A stretch of 64,000 nucleotides of DNA, from positions 124,001 through 188,000 of the forward strand of contig CAVUKH010000008.1 of the NCBI GenBank assembly GCA_963742035.1. The letters are read 5' to 3'. The notes under the pieces were generated by a model, which was not told where the DNA came from, did no database searches, and was given only the letters and a program-made list of their open reading frames with translations. Shown here piece by piece: positions 24,149 to 32,910 of this stretch; position 1 is the first letter of the stretch; each line of letters starts with the position of its first letter. The DNA comes from Bog-473 sp963742035 (GTDB lineage Bacteria > Actinomycetota > Acidimicrobiia > Acidimicrobiales > RAAP-2). The position numbers and the translations under genes were made by a program.

Positions 24149-24973
24149 CTAACTCTTGGACAGGCGGCTGAGGCCGAGGTCGTTGAGGAGGTTCGACAGC
24201 TGCGACGACACCCAGCTGATGTTGTCGGTGAGCAGCAGCACGCCGAAGACGATCAGGACCAACCCGGCGACGAGCTCGACGGCCCAGAGCCAGTGGCGGG
24301 CCCTGGCCAGCGCGGCCGTCAGCCGTCCGAAGGCCAGGCCGACGAGCACGAAGGGCACCGCCAGCCCCAGTGAGTACGCGCACAGCAGCAGCACCCCCCC
24401 GGGCAGCGTGCCGTTGTGCGCCGCCAGTCCCAGGACGACGCCGAGGATGGGACCGATGCAGGGTGTCCAGGCGAAGGCGAACGCCATGCCCATGAGCGGC
24501 GCGGCCCAGACGCCAAGGCGCGAGGGGCGCACGTCGAACCGACGCTCACCCGTGACCCGCGACACGACGCCCAGGGTGCCGATCCCTGCGTGGGCCCACA
24601 CCCTGGCCGGCAGGGCGGCGAGCAGCATGACGCCCCCGAGCAGAATGATGACGACCCCGCTCAGGTGGGCCAGGGTGACCTCGTGGGCAGTGAGGAGGCG
24701 CCCGATGCTCGACGCCGTCGCGCCCAGCGCGACGAAGACCACCGTGAAGCCGGCCACGAACAAGCCGATGCCGCGCAGGACGGGGCCCAGGGCGGCTGAC
24801 GGCGTGGCGCCGTCGCCGCCGGCCTCCAGCTCGGCCGCCGAGAGACCCGAGACCATGGAGACGTAGCCCGGCACGAGGGGCAGCACGCAGGGGGAGACGA
24901 ATGACAGAATCCCTGCCCCGAAGGCGACCAGCACGCCGGCCGGATCGGCCGAGATCGCGGCGGGGACGAGCAT
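24149..24973 (-). CDS. ccdA: CcdA-type cytochrome c biogenesis thiol-electron transporter
   Basis: A 274-residue six-helix membrane protein of the DsbD-beta/CcdA family. The paired redox cysteines lie in SFVSPCVLPLVPGYVS near the N-terminus and FAWTPCIGPILG near residue 170. It carries electrons from cytoplasmic thioredoxin to extracytoplasmic thiol proteins, here most plausibly CcmG. ATG 24973 is the only suitable start near the expected N-terminus; a start further up would overlap gmd. It is separated from the ccm operon by three genes. Confidence 0.92.
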   Translation of the reverse strand: MLVPAAISADPAGVLVAFGAGILSFVSPCVLPLVPGYVSMVSGLSAAELEAGGDGATPSAALGPVLRGIGLFVAGFTVVFVALGATASSIGRLLTAHEVTLAHLSGVVIILLGGVMLLAALPARVWAHAGIGTLGVVSRVTGERRFDVRPSRLGVWAAPLMGMAFAFAWTPCIGPILGVVLGLAAHNGTLPGGVLLLCAYSLGLAVPFVLVGLAFGRLTAALARARHWLWAVELVAGLVLIVFGVLLLTDNISWVSSQLSNLLNDLGLSRLSKS

Positions 24974-24996
24974 GACGAGGAGCGCGGCGGCCCCGG

Positions 24997-25968
24997 TTAC
25001 CTGAGGCTCTTGCGGACCAGATCCATGTCGGCCTCGACCATCATGGCGACCAGGCCCGGGAAGTCGACTTCGCGCTCCCATCCCAACACCGAGTGCACCT
25101 TGGCCGGGTCCCCCACCAGCAGGTCGACCTCGGCCGGACGCAAGAACCGCTCGTCAATCACGACGTGCTGCTCCCAATCCAATCCGGCGGCGTTGAAGGC
25201 GAGCCGGCACAGCTCGCGCACCGAATGCGTCTCACCGGTCGACACGACGTAGTCGTCCGGTCCGTCCTGCTGGAGCATCAACCACATGGCCCGCACGTAG
25301 TCGGCCGCATAGCCCCAGTCCCGCTGGGCGTCGAGGTTACCCAATGCCAGCTTGTCGTCGAGCTTGTTGGCGATCCGCGCCACCCCGTGCGTCACCTTGC
25401 GCGTGACGAACTCGAGACCACGCCGCGGAGACTCGTGGTTGAAGAGGATGCCCGAAGTGGCGTGCAGCCCGTAGCTCTCCCGGTAGTTCACCGTGATCCA
25501 GTGGCCATAGACCTTCGCCACGCCGTAGGGACTGCGCGGATACAGAGGCGTCGACTCGCGTTGGGGCACCTCCTGCACCTTGCCGAACATCTCCGACGAG
25601 CTGGCCTGGTAGAAGCGGATCTCAGGGTCGACGAGCCGGATGGCGTCGAGCATGCGCGTCACGCCCAGGGCCGTTGTCTCACCGGTGAGGACCGGCTGGG
25701 TGAAGCTGGTCTGCACGAAGGACTGGGCCGCGAGGTTGTAGACCTCGGTCGGGCGATGGTCGCGCAGGATGTTGATGAGCGACACCTCGTCGAGGAGGTC
25801 CCCGGCGACGAGCTCGAGCCGGTCCTGAATGTGCGCGATGCGCTCGAAGTTCAGTGTGCTGGACCGGCGAACCATGCCGATCACCGTGTAGCCCTGCCCC
25901 AGCAGGAACTCAGCCAAATACGAGCCGTCCTGGCCCGTCACGCCCGTTATCAGTGCCCGTTTTGCCAT
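24997..25968 (-). CDS. gmd: GDP-mannose 4,6-dehydratase
   Basis: A 323-residue extended SDR enzyme: nucleotide-binding GVTGQDGSYLAEFLL (8-22), ELVAGDLLDE, VYNLAAQSFV, QASSSEMFGK, and the catalytic YxxxK in SPYGVAKVYGHW. GILFNHESPRRG and DAQRDWGYAADYV are diagnostic of GMD, which makes GDP-4-keto-6-deoxymannose, the precursor of GDP-fucose, GDP-rhamnose or related sugars. Its divergent neighbour is a glycosyltransferase, fitting surface-polysaccharide synthesis. TAGCGT lies seven bases before the ATG, indicating a leaderless transcript. Confidence 0.95.
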   Translation of the reverse strand: MAKRALITGVTGQDGSYLAEFLLGQGYTVIGMVRRSSTLNFERIAHIQDRLELVAGDLLDEVSLINILRDHRPTEVYNLAAQSFVQTSFTQPVLTGETTALGVTRMLDAIRLVDPEIRFYQASSSEMFGKVQEVPQRESTPLYPRSPYGVAKVYGHWITVNYRESYGLHATSGILFNHESPRRGLEFVTRKVTHGVARIANKLDDKLALGNLDAQRDWGYAADYVRAMWLMLQQDGPDDYVVSTGETHSVRELCRLAFNAAGLDWEQHVVIDERFLRPAEVDLLVGDPAKVHSVLGWEREVDFPGLVAMMVEADMDLVRKSLR

Positions 25969-25975
25969 CGGGGCA

Positions 25976-25981
25976 ACGCTA
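25976..25981 (-). promoter_or_regulatory. Candidate leaderless -10 box (TAGCGT) for gmd
   Basis: TAGCGT on the minus strand ends seven bases before the gmd ATG at 25968. No Shine-Dalgarno is present. It stands back to back with the glycosyltransferase box at 26014-26019. Confidence 0.5.
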
Positions 25982-26013
25982 GTCCACCCGCTGGTGGGCT
26001 CCCCGTGCACGCG

Positions 26014-26019
26014 TACAGT
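26014..26019 (+). promoter_or_regulatory. Candidate leaderless -10 box (TACAGT) for the glycosyltransferase
   Basis: TACAGT ends six bases before the GTG at 26026. No Shine-Dalgarno is visible. It lies 32 bp from the divergent gmd box. Confidence 0.5.
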
Positions 26020-26025
26020 GCGGTC

Positions 26026-27057
26026 GTGGCGACGGCATGCATGGTCTCGTTCCGCCTCGGCGGTGGTGACGGGGTGGCCGTCGAGGCAGCGAAATGGGCC
26101 GGTGCGCTGGGTGTCCTCGGCTGGACGGTGCGCACGGTCGCGGGCGCCGGGCCGGTGGACGCCGTCCTACCCGGGTTGGCCATGGACGCGGCGGAGCCCC
26201 CGACCCGGGCCGAGGTGGAGGGCGCGCTGGGCGACGCCGACGTGGTCATCATCGAGAATCTCTGCTCGCTGCCGTTGAACCCGTCGGCGGCGGCCGTGGT
26301 GGCGCGGGCCTGCGCGGGGCGGCCGACGGTGCTACACCACCACGATCTGCCATGGCAGCGGCCCCACCTGGCGCACCTGGGGCCGCCCCCCGACGACCCC
26401 GCCTGGGTGCACGTGACCATCAACGAGCTGAGCCGCGCCGACCTGGTCACCCGCGGCATCACGGCAACGACGATCTACAACGCCTTCGACCCGGATCCGG
26501 CGCCGGGTGACCGGGTCGGTGTGCGCCGTGCCTGCGCCGTTCCCGACGGGACGCCGCTTCTGCTGCAACCAACTCGAGCGCTGGCGCGCAAGAACATCGC
26601 TGGCGGCATCGCCGTGGCCGAAGCACTCGACGGCACCTACTGGCTCCTCGGGCCCGCCGAGGACGGGTACGGACCAGAGCTCGACCGCCTCCTCGCCCAC
26701 GCTCGCTGCCGCGTCGTTCGGGGCACACCGGATGGCGGCTGCTCGATCGCCGACGCGTATGCGGCGTGCGACGCCGTCCTCCTCCCCTCGCTGTGGGAGG
26801 GCTTCGGCAACCCGTCGGTGGAGTCGGCCACGTACCGGCGACCGTTGGCCATCGGCCCCTACCCGGTGGCGAGCGAGCTGGCTGCGTTCGGCTTCGAGTG
26901 GTTCGATGCAAGGGAGCCTGCAGCGCTGGGGGCCTGGCTCCGTCAACCGGATGCGCGCCTCATCGACCACAACCTGCAGGTGGCGGCCGCGCACTTCAAC
27001 TTGGCCGACCTGCCGGAACGCCTGACAGCGGTCCTCGAGCGCGTTCACGGTCCCTGA
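26026..27057 (+). CDS. GT4-like glycosyltransferase
   Basis: A 343-residue GT-B fold protein. The N-terminal half begins CMVSFRLGGGDGVAVEAAKWA, with VVIIENLCSLPLNP and VLHHHDLPWQR in the acceptor-domain region. The C-terminal half has the donor-site pattern LLPSLWEGFGNPSVESATYRR-like E-x-G-x-x-x-x-x-E (EGFGNPSVE). It probably transfers a sugar to a surface glycan or lipid. The gene diverges from gmd across 57 bp, so a GDP-deoxysugar donor is plausible but unproven. GTG start; ATG at 26041 is an alternative. Confidence 0.85.
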   Translation: MATACMVSFRLGGGDGVAVEAAKWAGALGVLGWTVRTVAGAGPVDAVLPGLAMDAAEPPTRAEVEGALGDADVVIIENLCSLPLNPSAAAVVARACAGRPTVLHHHDLPWQRPHLAHLGPPPDDPAWVHVTINELSRADLVTRGITATTIYNAFDPDPAPGDRVGVRRACAVPDGTPLLLQPTRALARKNIAGGIAVAEALDGTYWLLGPAEDGYGPELDRLLAHARCRVVRGTPDGGCSIADAYAACDAVLLPSLWEGFGNPSVESATYRRPLAIGPYPVASELAAFGFEWFDAREPAALGAWLRQPDARLIDHNLQVAAAHFNLADLPERLTAVLERVHGP

Positions 27058-27065
27058 CCGTTCGG

Positions 27066-27071
27066 TAACCT
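27066..27071 (+). promoter_or_regulatory. Candidate leaderless -10 box (TAACCT) for the TetR regulator
   Basis: TAACCT ends six bases before the ATG at 27078. A -35-like TTCACG at 27044-27049 has a 16-bp spacer. This lies in the last codons of the glycosyltransferase gene. Confidence 0.5.
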
Positions 27072-27077
27072 GACGCG

Positions 27078-27701
27078 ATGTCGGCGACGGTACAGGCGTC
27101 CTCCAGGCGGCTCACGGCGGAGCAGCGCCGCCAGCAGCTCGTCGCGGTGGCGCTGGAGCTCTTTGCGCAACGGGGCTACCGCGCCACGACGATGGACGAC
27201 ATCGCCGAGGCCGCCGGCGTAACGAAACCGCTGCTCTACCAGCACTTCTCCTCCAAGCGCGCGCTCTACCTGGAGTTGGTCGACTCCATCGCCCAGGACC
27301 TCCTGGTCGCCATCGGACGCGCGGTGATGCGGGCCGAGGGCCCGCGCCAACAGGTCGAGCTGGGCTTCGCCGCCTACTTCCGCCTCGTCGTCAGTCACGA
27401 GGCGGAGTTCCGCCTGCTCTACGGCCGGGACCACGCGGACGACCTCGAGTTGGGTCGCGCCCTGCGCGCCGTCGAGGATGCCATCGCCGAGGCGATCGAC
27501 CCGCTCATTGACGCGGGCCTCGACGACGACCACCGTCGCCTGCTCGCCTACGGCATCGTGGGCATGGCGGAGGGCGCCAGCCGTCGCTTCATGGCGCAGC
27601 GACCCGACTCGGAGGCCGAGGTCGGCGAGGAGGCGCAGAAATTGGCGCGCCGCATGGCGGACCTGGCGTGGGCGGGGCTGCGTTCCGTCCACGCCGACTG
27701 A
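27078..27701 (+). CDS. TetR-family transcriptional regulator
   Basis: A 207-residue regulator with the TetR_N helix-turn-helix at about 15-62 (RRQQLVAVALELFAQRGYRATTMDDIAEAAGVTKPLLYQHF). To stay within short quotes: the recognition helix is VTKPLLYQHFSSK. The C-terminal ligand domain is helical, ending RMADLAWAGLRSVHAD. It follows the glycosyltransferase by 20 bp but probably has its own leaderless promoter. The target is not obvious; the palindrome upstream of the acyl-CoA dehydrogenase at 36630 is one candidate by type only. Confidence 0.93.
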   Translation: MSATVQASSRRLTAEQRRQQLVAVALELFAQRGYRATTMDDIAEAAGVTKPLLYQHFSSKRALYLELVDSIAQDLLVAIGRAVMRAEGPRQQVELGFAAYFRLVVSHEAEFRLLYGRDHADDLELGRALRAVEDAIAEAIDPLIDAGLDDDHRRLLAYGIVGMAEGASRRFMAQRPDSEAEVGEEAQKLARRMADLAWAGLRSVHAD

Positions 27702-27722
27702 TTCGCTCCCCGGCGAGCCGAG

Positions 27723-28250
27723 TCAGACCAACGTGCTGAGCGTCCGGCACAACCCCCACAGCTCATCGACGCACGCGGCATAGACATCGGCCTCGTGCCC
27801 CGCCGGATCGAGGACGTCCTCGCCGTCGTCGAGCTTGACGTCACCGAGACCGAGCGCCGCCACCCGCCGGTCCAGAGCGGGTGGGGCCGGTGCCAGGTGC
27901 TGACAGAGGTACCGGATGGTGGCCGTCTTCGCCGCGGCGTCGGGGAATTGACGGCGCACGAACCGCACGTGGTCGGCCTCCATCACCACCACCAGCTCGG
28001 CGTGCACGAGATCGACTCCGTGTACCTGGCGGCTCCGGTGCCGGCGGAAGTCGGCATCGGCCAGCTCGGGGAGACGCGTCAACGCGGTGCGGGTGCGCAT
28101 CCCCATGGGCTGGCCGTCAATGGTATGGGTCCCCGCCGTCACGACGTGGAGCGGTTCGCCGGGGCGGCCGTTGGCCAACACGTCGAACATGAATCCAGCC
28201 ATGACCGACCGTGCCGCGTTGCCGGTGCAGAGCACCAGAAGATCGGTCAC
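27723..28250 (-). CDS. Low-molecular-weight protein tyrosine phosphatase family protein
   Basis: A 175-residue protein with the LMW-PTP P-loop CTGNAARS (nucleophile C8, R14) immediately after the first strand, and DVLDPAG (about 146-152) as the general-acid loop. It could dephosphorylate tyrosine or arginine on proteins, or act as an arsenate-reductase-like enzyme, but no ars genes are near. The GTG start overlaps the stop of the phosphotransferase gene by four bases (GTGA), so the two products are translationally coupled. Confidence 0.88.
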   Translation of the reverse strand: MTDLLVLCTGNAARSVMAGFMFDVLANGRPGEPLHVVTAGTHTIDGQPMGMRTRTALTRLPELADADFRRHRSRQVHGVDLVHAELVVVMEADHVRFVRRQFPDAAAKTATIRYLCQHLAPAPPALDRRVAALGLGDVKLDDGEDVLDPAGHEADVYAACVDELWGLCRTLSTLV

Positions 28251-29335
28251 GTGGCGACGTGGAGCAGGGCCAGAGCGTCGACGTCGAGCGCGTGTTGGGC
28301 GTGGCGGCTCGAGCTCGTGAGGAACATCAGGTCCCCCCGGTCCGTGCGCTGGACGACCATGGACGCCACGATCGCCATCAGGAGTCCGGCGAACGTGTCG
28401 CGCCGGGTGTCGGCCCGCAGCTGCTCCAGCGTGTAGCCGTAGACACCGCCTCGGCACAGAGCGTCGTGATAGTGCTCCAGCAGCTCGGGCTCGTGGGCCC
28501 GACGATCCTCCGCCGTGAGGCAACCGCCGATGAAGTAGGCCACGTCAATGGACGCACCGGCCCACGCCACGGTCTGCCAGTCGACGACCACGGGTCGCGG
28601 CGTCTCCGGTTGGAACAAGAGGTTGTCGAGGCGAAAGTCGCCGTGGCTGACCGTGCGCGGTCCGCTCCGCAGCTGCAGATACACCGGCAGGCGCTCGACG
28701 AAGGTGCGGCACACGGCCTGGTGCTCGGGGGCCAGCGTGTCCGCGTATCGCTCCAGGAAGCCCGGGAGGAGCGAAGAGACGAGGGCGACCAGGAATCCGT
28801 CGGATTCGGGCGTGTTCCGGTTCAGCCACTCCAGGTTCTCCAGTTCGGGTGCCTCCCAGCACGGCGCATGCAGACCGGCCATCTCCCGGAGGACGGCCGC
28901 CGCCACGTCCGGGGTACAGGCCGCGATCTGATCGCCCTGGGTGGCACCCGCGATGTCCTCCATCAACAGGGTGAACCATCCGGTTTCGGGGTCCACCTCG
29001 GCCAGATAGACCGCCGGCAGACGGGCAGCGACCCGGGAGGCGACGTCCCGGTAGAAGCGGACCTCAACCTCGTAGGCCCGCAAGGCGAGACCGGTCCCGC
29101 GACTCTGCTCGTCGGCCGAGGCGAACTTGCCGACGACGCTGGAGGGTCCGGCTCCCGGTTGGTCGAGCGTCAGGGTGAAGCGCGTCGTGTCGGCCATTTG
29201 GCCGGTCCCAATGGCCGTCGTCTCGAATGAGCGCACGGAGACACCCTCGGCCACTGCCCCGGCCTGCCGCAGGGCATCGGTCAGCCACTCGGGAGTGACA
29301 TCGGTGGCATGGCGCAGGAGTGACGGCGGACGCAT
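28247..29335 (-). CDS. APH/EcKinase-like phosphotransferase
   Basis: A 362-residue protein-kinase-fold phosphotransferase. The N-lobe contains SSVVGKFASADEQSRG, with the probable ATP lysine in VVGKF; the catalytic loop is HGDFRLDNLLFQ and the metal-binding site is VVVDWQTVAWAG. The overall pattern fits the aminoglycoside phosphotransferase/ecdysteroid-kinase-like superfamily, whose actinobacterial members have mostly unknown small-molecule substrates. It is followed with a four-base overlap by a tyrosine phosphatase. TAGTGT nine bases before the ATG is a possible -10 box. Confidence 0.88.
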   Translation of the reverse strand: MRPPSLLRHATDVTPEWLTDALRQAGAVAEGVSVRSFETTAIGTGQMADTTRFTLTLDQPGAGPSSVVGKFASADEQSRGTGLALRAYEVEVRFYRDVASRVAARLPAVYLAEVDPETGWFTLLMEDIAGATQGDQIAACTPDVAAAVLREMAGLHAPCWEAPELENLEWLNRNTPESDGFLVALVSSLLPGFLERYADTLAPEHQAVCRTFVERLPVYLQLRSGPRTVSHGDFRLDNLLFQPETPRPVVVDWQTVAWAGASIDVAYFIGGCLTAEDRRAHEPELLEHYHDALCRGGVYGYTLEQLRADTRRDTFAGLLMAIVASMVVQRTDRGDLMFLTSSSRHAQHALDVDALALLHVAT

Positions 29336-29397
29336 GGGAGGTTGACACTATGGCCCGACCTACGGGTCGCGCGGGGAACCGTCGTCTGGTCGAGGAC

Positions 29398-30765
29398 TCA
29401 GAGACGTTCGGCCCGCGCCAGCTCCTCGATCGGATGCGGTGCGTGCCCGTTGGTCTCGGACGCGTGCGACTTCGTGCCCGGATCGTGCAGGACGATCTGG
29501 TTTCGTCCGGAGCGCTTGGCCACCAGCAGCGCGTCGTCGGCGCGGCGGAGGGCGGCCGCCAGCTCCTCTCCGGGCTCAATCTCGGTGATTCCGAAGCTGC
29601 AAGTGAACTTGGGCAGCCCGCCGACCGTGATGGCGGCATCGAGCTGGTTCTGCACGGTAGTGAGCGCCCGGGTGGCGTCCACCGCCGAGCAGTCGGGGAA
29701 GGCGATGGCGAACTCCTCGCCGCCGTACCGTGAGACCAGGTCGTGTCCCCGCAGTGCGTCGCGCAGGACACGGGCGAAGAGGCGCAACGCCCTGTCACCG
29801 GTCTCGTGTCCGTAGGTGTCGTTCAGGTTCTTGAAGTGGTCGAGATCGGCCATGGCCACTGCCACGGGGTGGAGATCGTGGGGCACTGCGGCGACCTTCT
29901 CGGAGAACGAGCGTCGATTGAGCAGTCCTGTCAGCGTGTCGGTCGACGCCTGTAGCTGCGTCTCCGCCATGACCCTCAGTAACCCGATCCGCGCCCCACC
30001 CAATTTGGCCAGCGTCGTCAGATCCTGAATTTGGGAGTCCTCGACGGCGGCCTCGGGCTTGTCGGTGGCATGGATGACCCCGACCGTCCTCCCCATGATG
30101 GAGACCGGAACGCACAGGGCGGAGAGGCGGCCCTGCGGTCGGTTACGGAGCTTGGGGCATGCATCGAGATGGTCGCTGTCGCCGAAGACCTGTACCTGGG
30201 CCCTCCGGGCCGCGGGGCAGCGGTCAGGGGAGTCGACACTGCACGAGGGCAGTTCGCCGTCGGGCCCGACGCCGGCCATGCGCAGAAGGTGGGCGTGGCT
30301 GTTGTCGGCCAGGAGGAGCTCGACCGGCGCGTCGGGGACAACGGCCGCGAAGGACCGCTCAATGACGTCGATGACTTCGGGCTCACCTTCGGCCATGTCG
30401 AGGGCGTTGGCCAGGCGACTCTCGAAACGCTGGCGCTGCCCCTGCACCTCTCGAGTGATCCCCTCGCGGTCGGCGATCTCGATCGCCTCGCTGAGCTCGT
30501 GGGTCAGCGCCCGCACCTTGTCGTCGGTCTTCAGCTGCTGGCGGTCGCTGATGATGACAAGTAGGTAGATGAGTGGGAGGAGGAGGGCCATGAGGACACC
30601 CGCCGTCACCGCATAGGCGCTGACACCCGACCCGAATGACCGACCGATGGCGACGGCCGGCACGGTGAGCAAGCCGAGGACCACGAGTCCCGCCAGAGGG
30701 CTGATGAAGCGGAGGCGCCTGGCTTTCGCCATCTCGCCATGCCATTCCTCTTCTGTGACCATCAC
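29398..30765 (-). CDS. Diguanylate cyclase with two-helix membrane anchor and GAF-like sensor
   Basis: A 455-residue GGDEF protein. Two membrane helices (about 22-42 and 50-72) are followed by a coiled linker, a GAF-like region (about 115-275) rich in cysteines (for example SCSVDSPDRCPAA and LDACPKLRN), and a GGDEF domain from DTLTGLLNRRSFSEK. The catalytic motif is GGEEF at 348-352, with an intact I-site RGHD five residues before it. The Cys-rich sensor could bind a metal or haem-like ligand, which is speculative. Start GTG 30765 or ATG 30762, after GAAGGGG. Confidence 0.92.
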   Translation of the reverse strand: MMVTEEEWHGEMAKARRLRFISPLAGLVVLGLLTVPAVAIGRSFGSGVSAYAVTAGVLMALLLPLIYLLVIISDRQQLKTDDKVRALTHELSEAIEIADREGITREVQGQRQRFESRLANALDMAEGEPEVIDVIERSFAAVVPDAPVELLLADNSHAHLLRMAGVGPDGELPSCSVDSPDRCPAARRAQVQVFGDSDHLDACPKLRNRPQGRLSALCVPVSIMGRTVGVIHATDKPEAAVEDSQIQDLTTLAKLGGARIGLLRVMAETQLQASTDTLTGLLNRRSFSEKVAAVPHDLHPVAVAMADLDHFKNLNDTYGHETGDRALRLFARVLRDALRGHDLVSRYGGEEFAIAFPDCSAVDATRALTTVQNQLDAAITVGGLPKFTCSFGITEIEPGEELAAALRRADDALLVAKRSGRNQIVLHDPGTKSHASETNGHAPHPIEELARAERL

Positions 30766-31079
30766 CCGACCCCTTCACGCGGCGGCGCGGCGCACCCGAA
30801 TGGCCGCGGCCGGCCGGAACGACCCGCACAGCCCAGCGGAATCCGCCACTGAGATTGTCGGCAGCAACCGGGGGATCTTTAGGGGATCGGGAAGCCGGGC
30901 CCGACCCGTCGAGATGAGCCACCGAGCCGCGAACACCCTGGTGGATCGATTGAATTGGGTAACGCTGGAGGAGGTTGCTCCACTCCATCCGGCGACGAGC
31001 CGGCCATCGGATCGGTGCCCGAGATCAATCGGGCCTGAGGCCGCCCGACATCATTCCGACCGATCCGTGGATCCCACAG
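30766..31079. other. Intergenic region without a recognised gene
   Basis: The 314 bp between the cyclase start and the phospholipase-like gene's stop contain no convincing coding frame. There is a GC palindrome, GGCCGCGGCC, near 30802-30811, but no T-tract terminator. The region should hold the cyclase promoter and the 3' end of the phospholipase-like transcript. Confidence 0.5.
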
Positions 31080-32633
31080 CTAGGTACTCGGTGGCGTCGC
31101 CGTACATCCGACACACGGCCCGAGTCCGTTGAAGTAGGCCGGGATGCTCGGCGAGTCCGTAGCAGGGTTGGTCGGGAGGAGAACCGGGGCCCGCGGTGTC
31201 TGGTTGAAGTCGAAATCGTTGACCATGTTGCCCAGGATCTTCTCGTCCTCCCGGACGTCGGGCCTGGGATCCGGTCGCTTGTCGGTCTTGGGATTGAGCC
31301 GGGACCCACCTAGGAAATCGTCCTCGATGAACTTGAGGTAGGCATCGCTCGAGAGGGTTTGGTGATCGATGTACCCGGATTTGGCGTAGGGCGAGATCAC
31401 CAGGGCTGGGACCCGCAGCCCGTAGCCGTTCTGGTCGACCGGAGGCGGCACGACGTTGTCGTAGAAGCCACCCCAGTCGTCCCACTGCAAGAAGATGGCG
31501 GTTGAGTCCCAGTCGGGGCTCTTCATGGCTGCATTGATCACCGCGGTCACATAGGCCTGTCCCTGATGGACACTGGCCGGTGGGTGCTCGCTGTCGGCCT
31601 GGGAGGGCGTGACCCACATGACCGACGGCAGGGTCCCCTTCTTGGCTTCGGCGAAGTAGTTGTTCAGCGGCTGGATGTTACGGATCTGGTGGTCCTTCTG
31701 GACGTCCTCGAAGATGGGAAGGGGGTTCCAGATGCCCGGGGTGAGATAACTCTGGGCCACGGGCGGGCACGCCACTGCCGAGTCGTTGTCGCAGTCGGGT
31801 TGGTCACCGGTCTGGACGTAGTAGGCCCACGAGATGTGCTTGTTGTAGAGGAGCCAGGTGATATCGGTCCAGGCGTTGGTCACGTCGGCCGTACCGGTAT
31901 TGATGGCCTGGTCCACGTACCGCTGCATCTGGGCCGGCGTGTAGGGACCCCTGATCTCGTTCACGCAACTCGAGGGAGCGGGGCTCGAGCACTTGGCCGA
32001 CCATCCCGATACCAGGTAGAGGTGATCGGGCAGCGACCACGACGCGACCGGCTCGAACATGTGGTCGTCGAGAGCGAAGTCCTTGGCGTAGGTCCAGTAG
32101 TTGGGGATCTCGGCCGCGGAGTGATAGCCCATGACGTCGACACTGGCGGCGTTCGAACAGGCCGGATTGTCGACATTGGCACCGCAGCCTTTTTTGGCGC
32201 CTGACGCCGAGGCGATGAAGCCATCCATCTTGCCGCCGTCGACGTCCCTCTTCGCGTTGGCCTCACCGTGCGGCCCGCCTCCGTTGACGTCCGCCGTGTC
32301 GTGGTAGGGGGCTTGGCAGCCACCCGTCGGGATGGGCACGCAGACTGTCGACACGCCGTCCTTCATCGGAAGGCCGTCAGCCCCCGGGTAGGTGCCGAAG
32401 TAGCTGTCGAACGAGCGGTTCTCCTGTTCGATCACGATGATGTGCTTGATCTTGTGGATACCGGCTGCCACGACATAGTGACCCGTCGGACCACCGCTCA
32501 CTCGCTCAGGGGAGGCCGCCGGCTGCGAGGGCGAGCTGCTGCAGGCGCTGAGCGCCAGCGCCAGGACAGGGACGACGCCCAGGGCGATGGCGGCGACGCC
32601 GCGCCGTCGGGGTGGTCTCGTCTGTCCCTTCAC
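31080..32633 (-). CDS. Secreted phospholipase C/acid phosphatase-like lipoprotein
   Basis: A 517-residue member of the phosphoesterase family that includes bacterial phospholipase C and AcpA. It has a twin-basic N-terminus, a hydrophobic signal and a lipobox LALSAC (C31), so it should be lipid-anchored outside the membrane. The metal-site motif ENRSFDSYFG (71-80) is present, with HSAAEIPNYWTYA, ASWSLPDHLYLVSGW, FLQWDDWGGFYDNVVPP and RVPALVISPYAKSGY as further family blocks. It probably cleaves phosphodiesters of phospholipids. GTG start after AAAGGGGGA. A sigma-type promoter and tandem repeat lie upstream. Confidence 0.92.
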   Translation of the reverse strand: MKGQTRPPRRRGVAAIALGVVPVLALALSACSSSPSQPAASPERVSGGPTGHYVVAAGIHKIKHIIVIEQENRSFDSYFGTYPGADGLPMKDGVSTVCVPIPTGGCQAPYHDTADVNGGGPHGEANAKRDVDGGKMDGFIASASGAKKGCGANVDNPACSNAASVDVMGYHSAAEIPNYWTYAKDFALDDHMFEPVASWSLPDHLYLVSGWSAKCSSPAPSSCVNEIRGPYTPAQMQRYVDQAINTGTADVTNAWTDITWLLYNKHISWAYYVQTGDQPDCDNDSAVACPPVAQSYLTPGIWNPLPIFEDVQKDHQIRNIQPLNNYFAEAKKGTLPSVMWVTPSQADSEHPPASVHQGQAYVTAVINAAMKSPDWDSTAIFLQWDDWGGFYDNVVPPPVDQNGYGLRVPALVISPYAKSGYIDHQTLSSDAYLKFIEDDFLGGSRLNPKTDKRPDPRPDVREDEKILGNMVNDFDFNQTPRAPVLLPTNPATDSPSIPAYFNGLGPCVGCTATPPST

Positions 32634-32765
32634 GACTGTCCCCCTTTGCGTGAACCGGATGGGCGGAGTGAGTGGAGCATGGACGTTGCAACCCGCACCG
32701 TGTCACCTACGGGGCAGCAGCTGCAGTCGTGCGCGCCGTGGGGGACCAGGCCTTCGGCGCACGGT

Positions 32766-32832
32766 GAGGTCACGATGCTCCTGAGGTCACGATGCTCCTG
32801 AGGTCACGATGCTCCTGAGGTCAGGATGCTCG
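32766..32832. repeat. Tandem 17-bp repeat, four copies, in the phospholipase-like gene leader
   Basis: The 17-mer GAGGTCACGATGCTCCT is repeated perfectly three times (32766-32782, 32783-32799, 32800-32816), then once with changes and shortened (32817-32832). The array lies between the predicted minus-strand promoter and the phospholipase-like start codon, so it would be transcribed in the leader. Confidence 0.9.
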
Positions 32833-32858
32833 ACTGGCGACGAGTGCCGCATGCTCGC

Positions 32859-32910
32859 AGTATCGGCCGCCGGCCGCGAACTGTCAACCAAGTTCACAGT
32901 TCGCTAACAT
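32859..32910. promoter_or_regulatory. Divergent promoters and dyad operator, phospholipase-like gene / MarR gene
   Basis: On the minus strand a consensus -35 TTGACA (32882-32887), 17-bp spacer and -10 GATACT (32859-32864) point to the phospholipase-like gene. On the plus strand TAACAT (32905-32910) lies seven bases before the MarR GTG. A dyad of 9-bp arms GCGAACTGT (32876-32884) and ACAGTTCGC (32896-32904) overlaps the minus-strand -35 and abuts the plus-strand -10. Confidence 0.65.

Noticed and set aside
32766..32832. The 17-bp repeats considered as a CRISPR array
   Set aside because: The copies are directly adjacent with no spacers, and there are no cas genes in the window.
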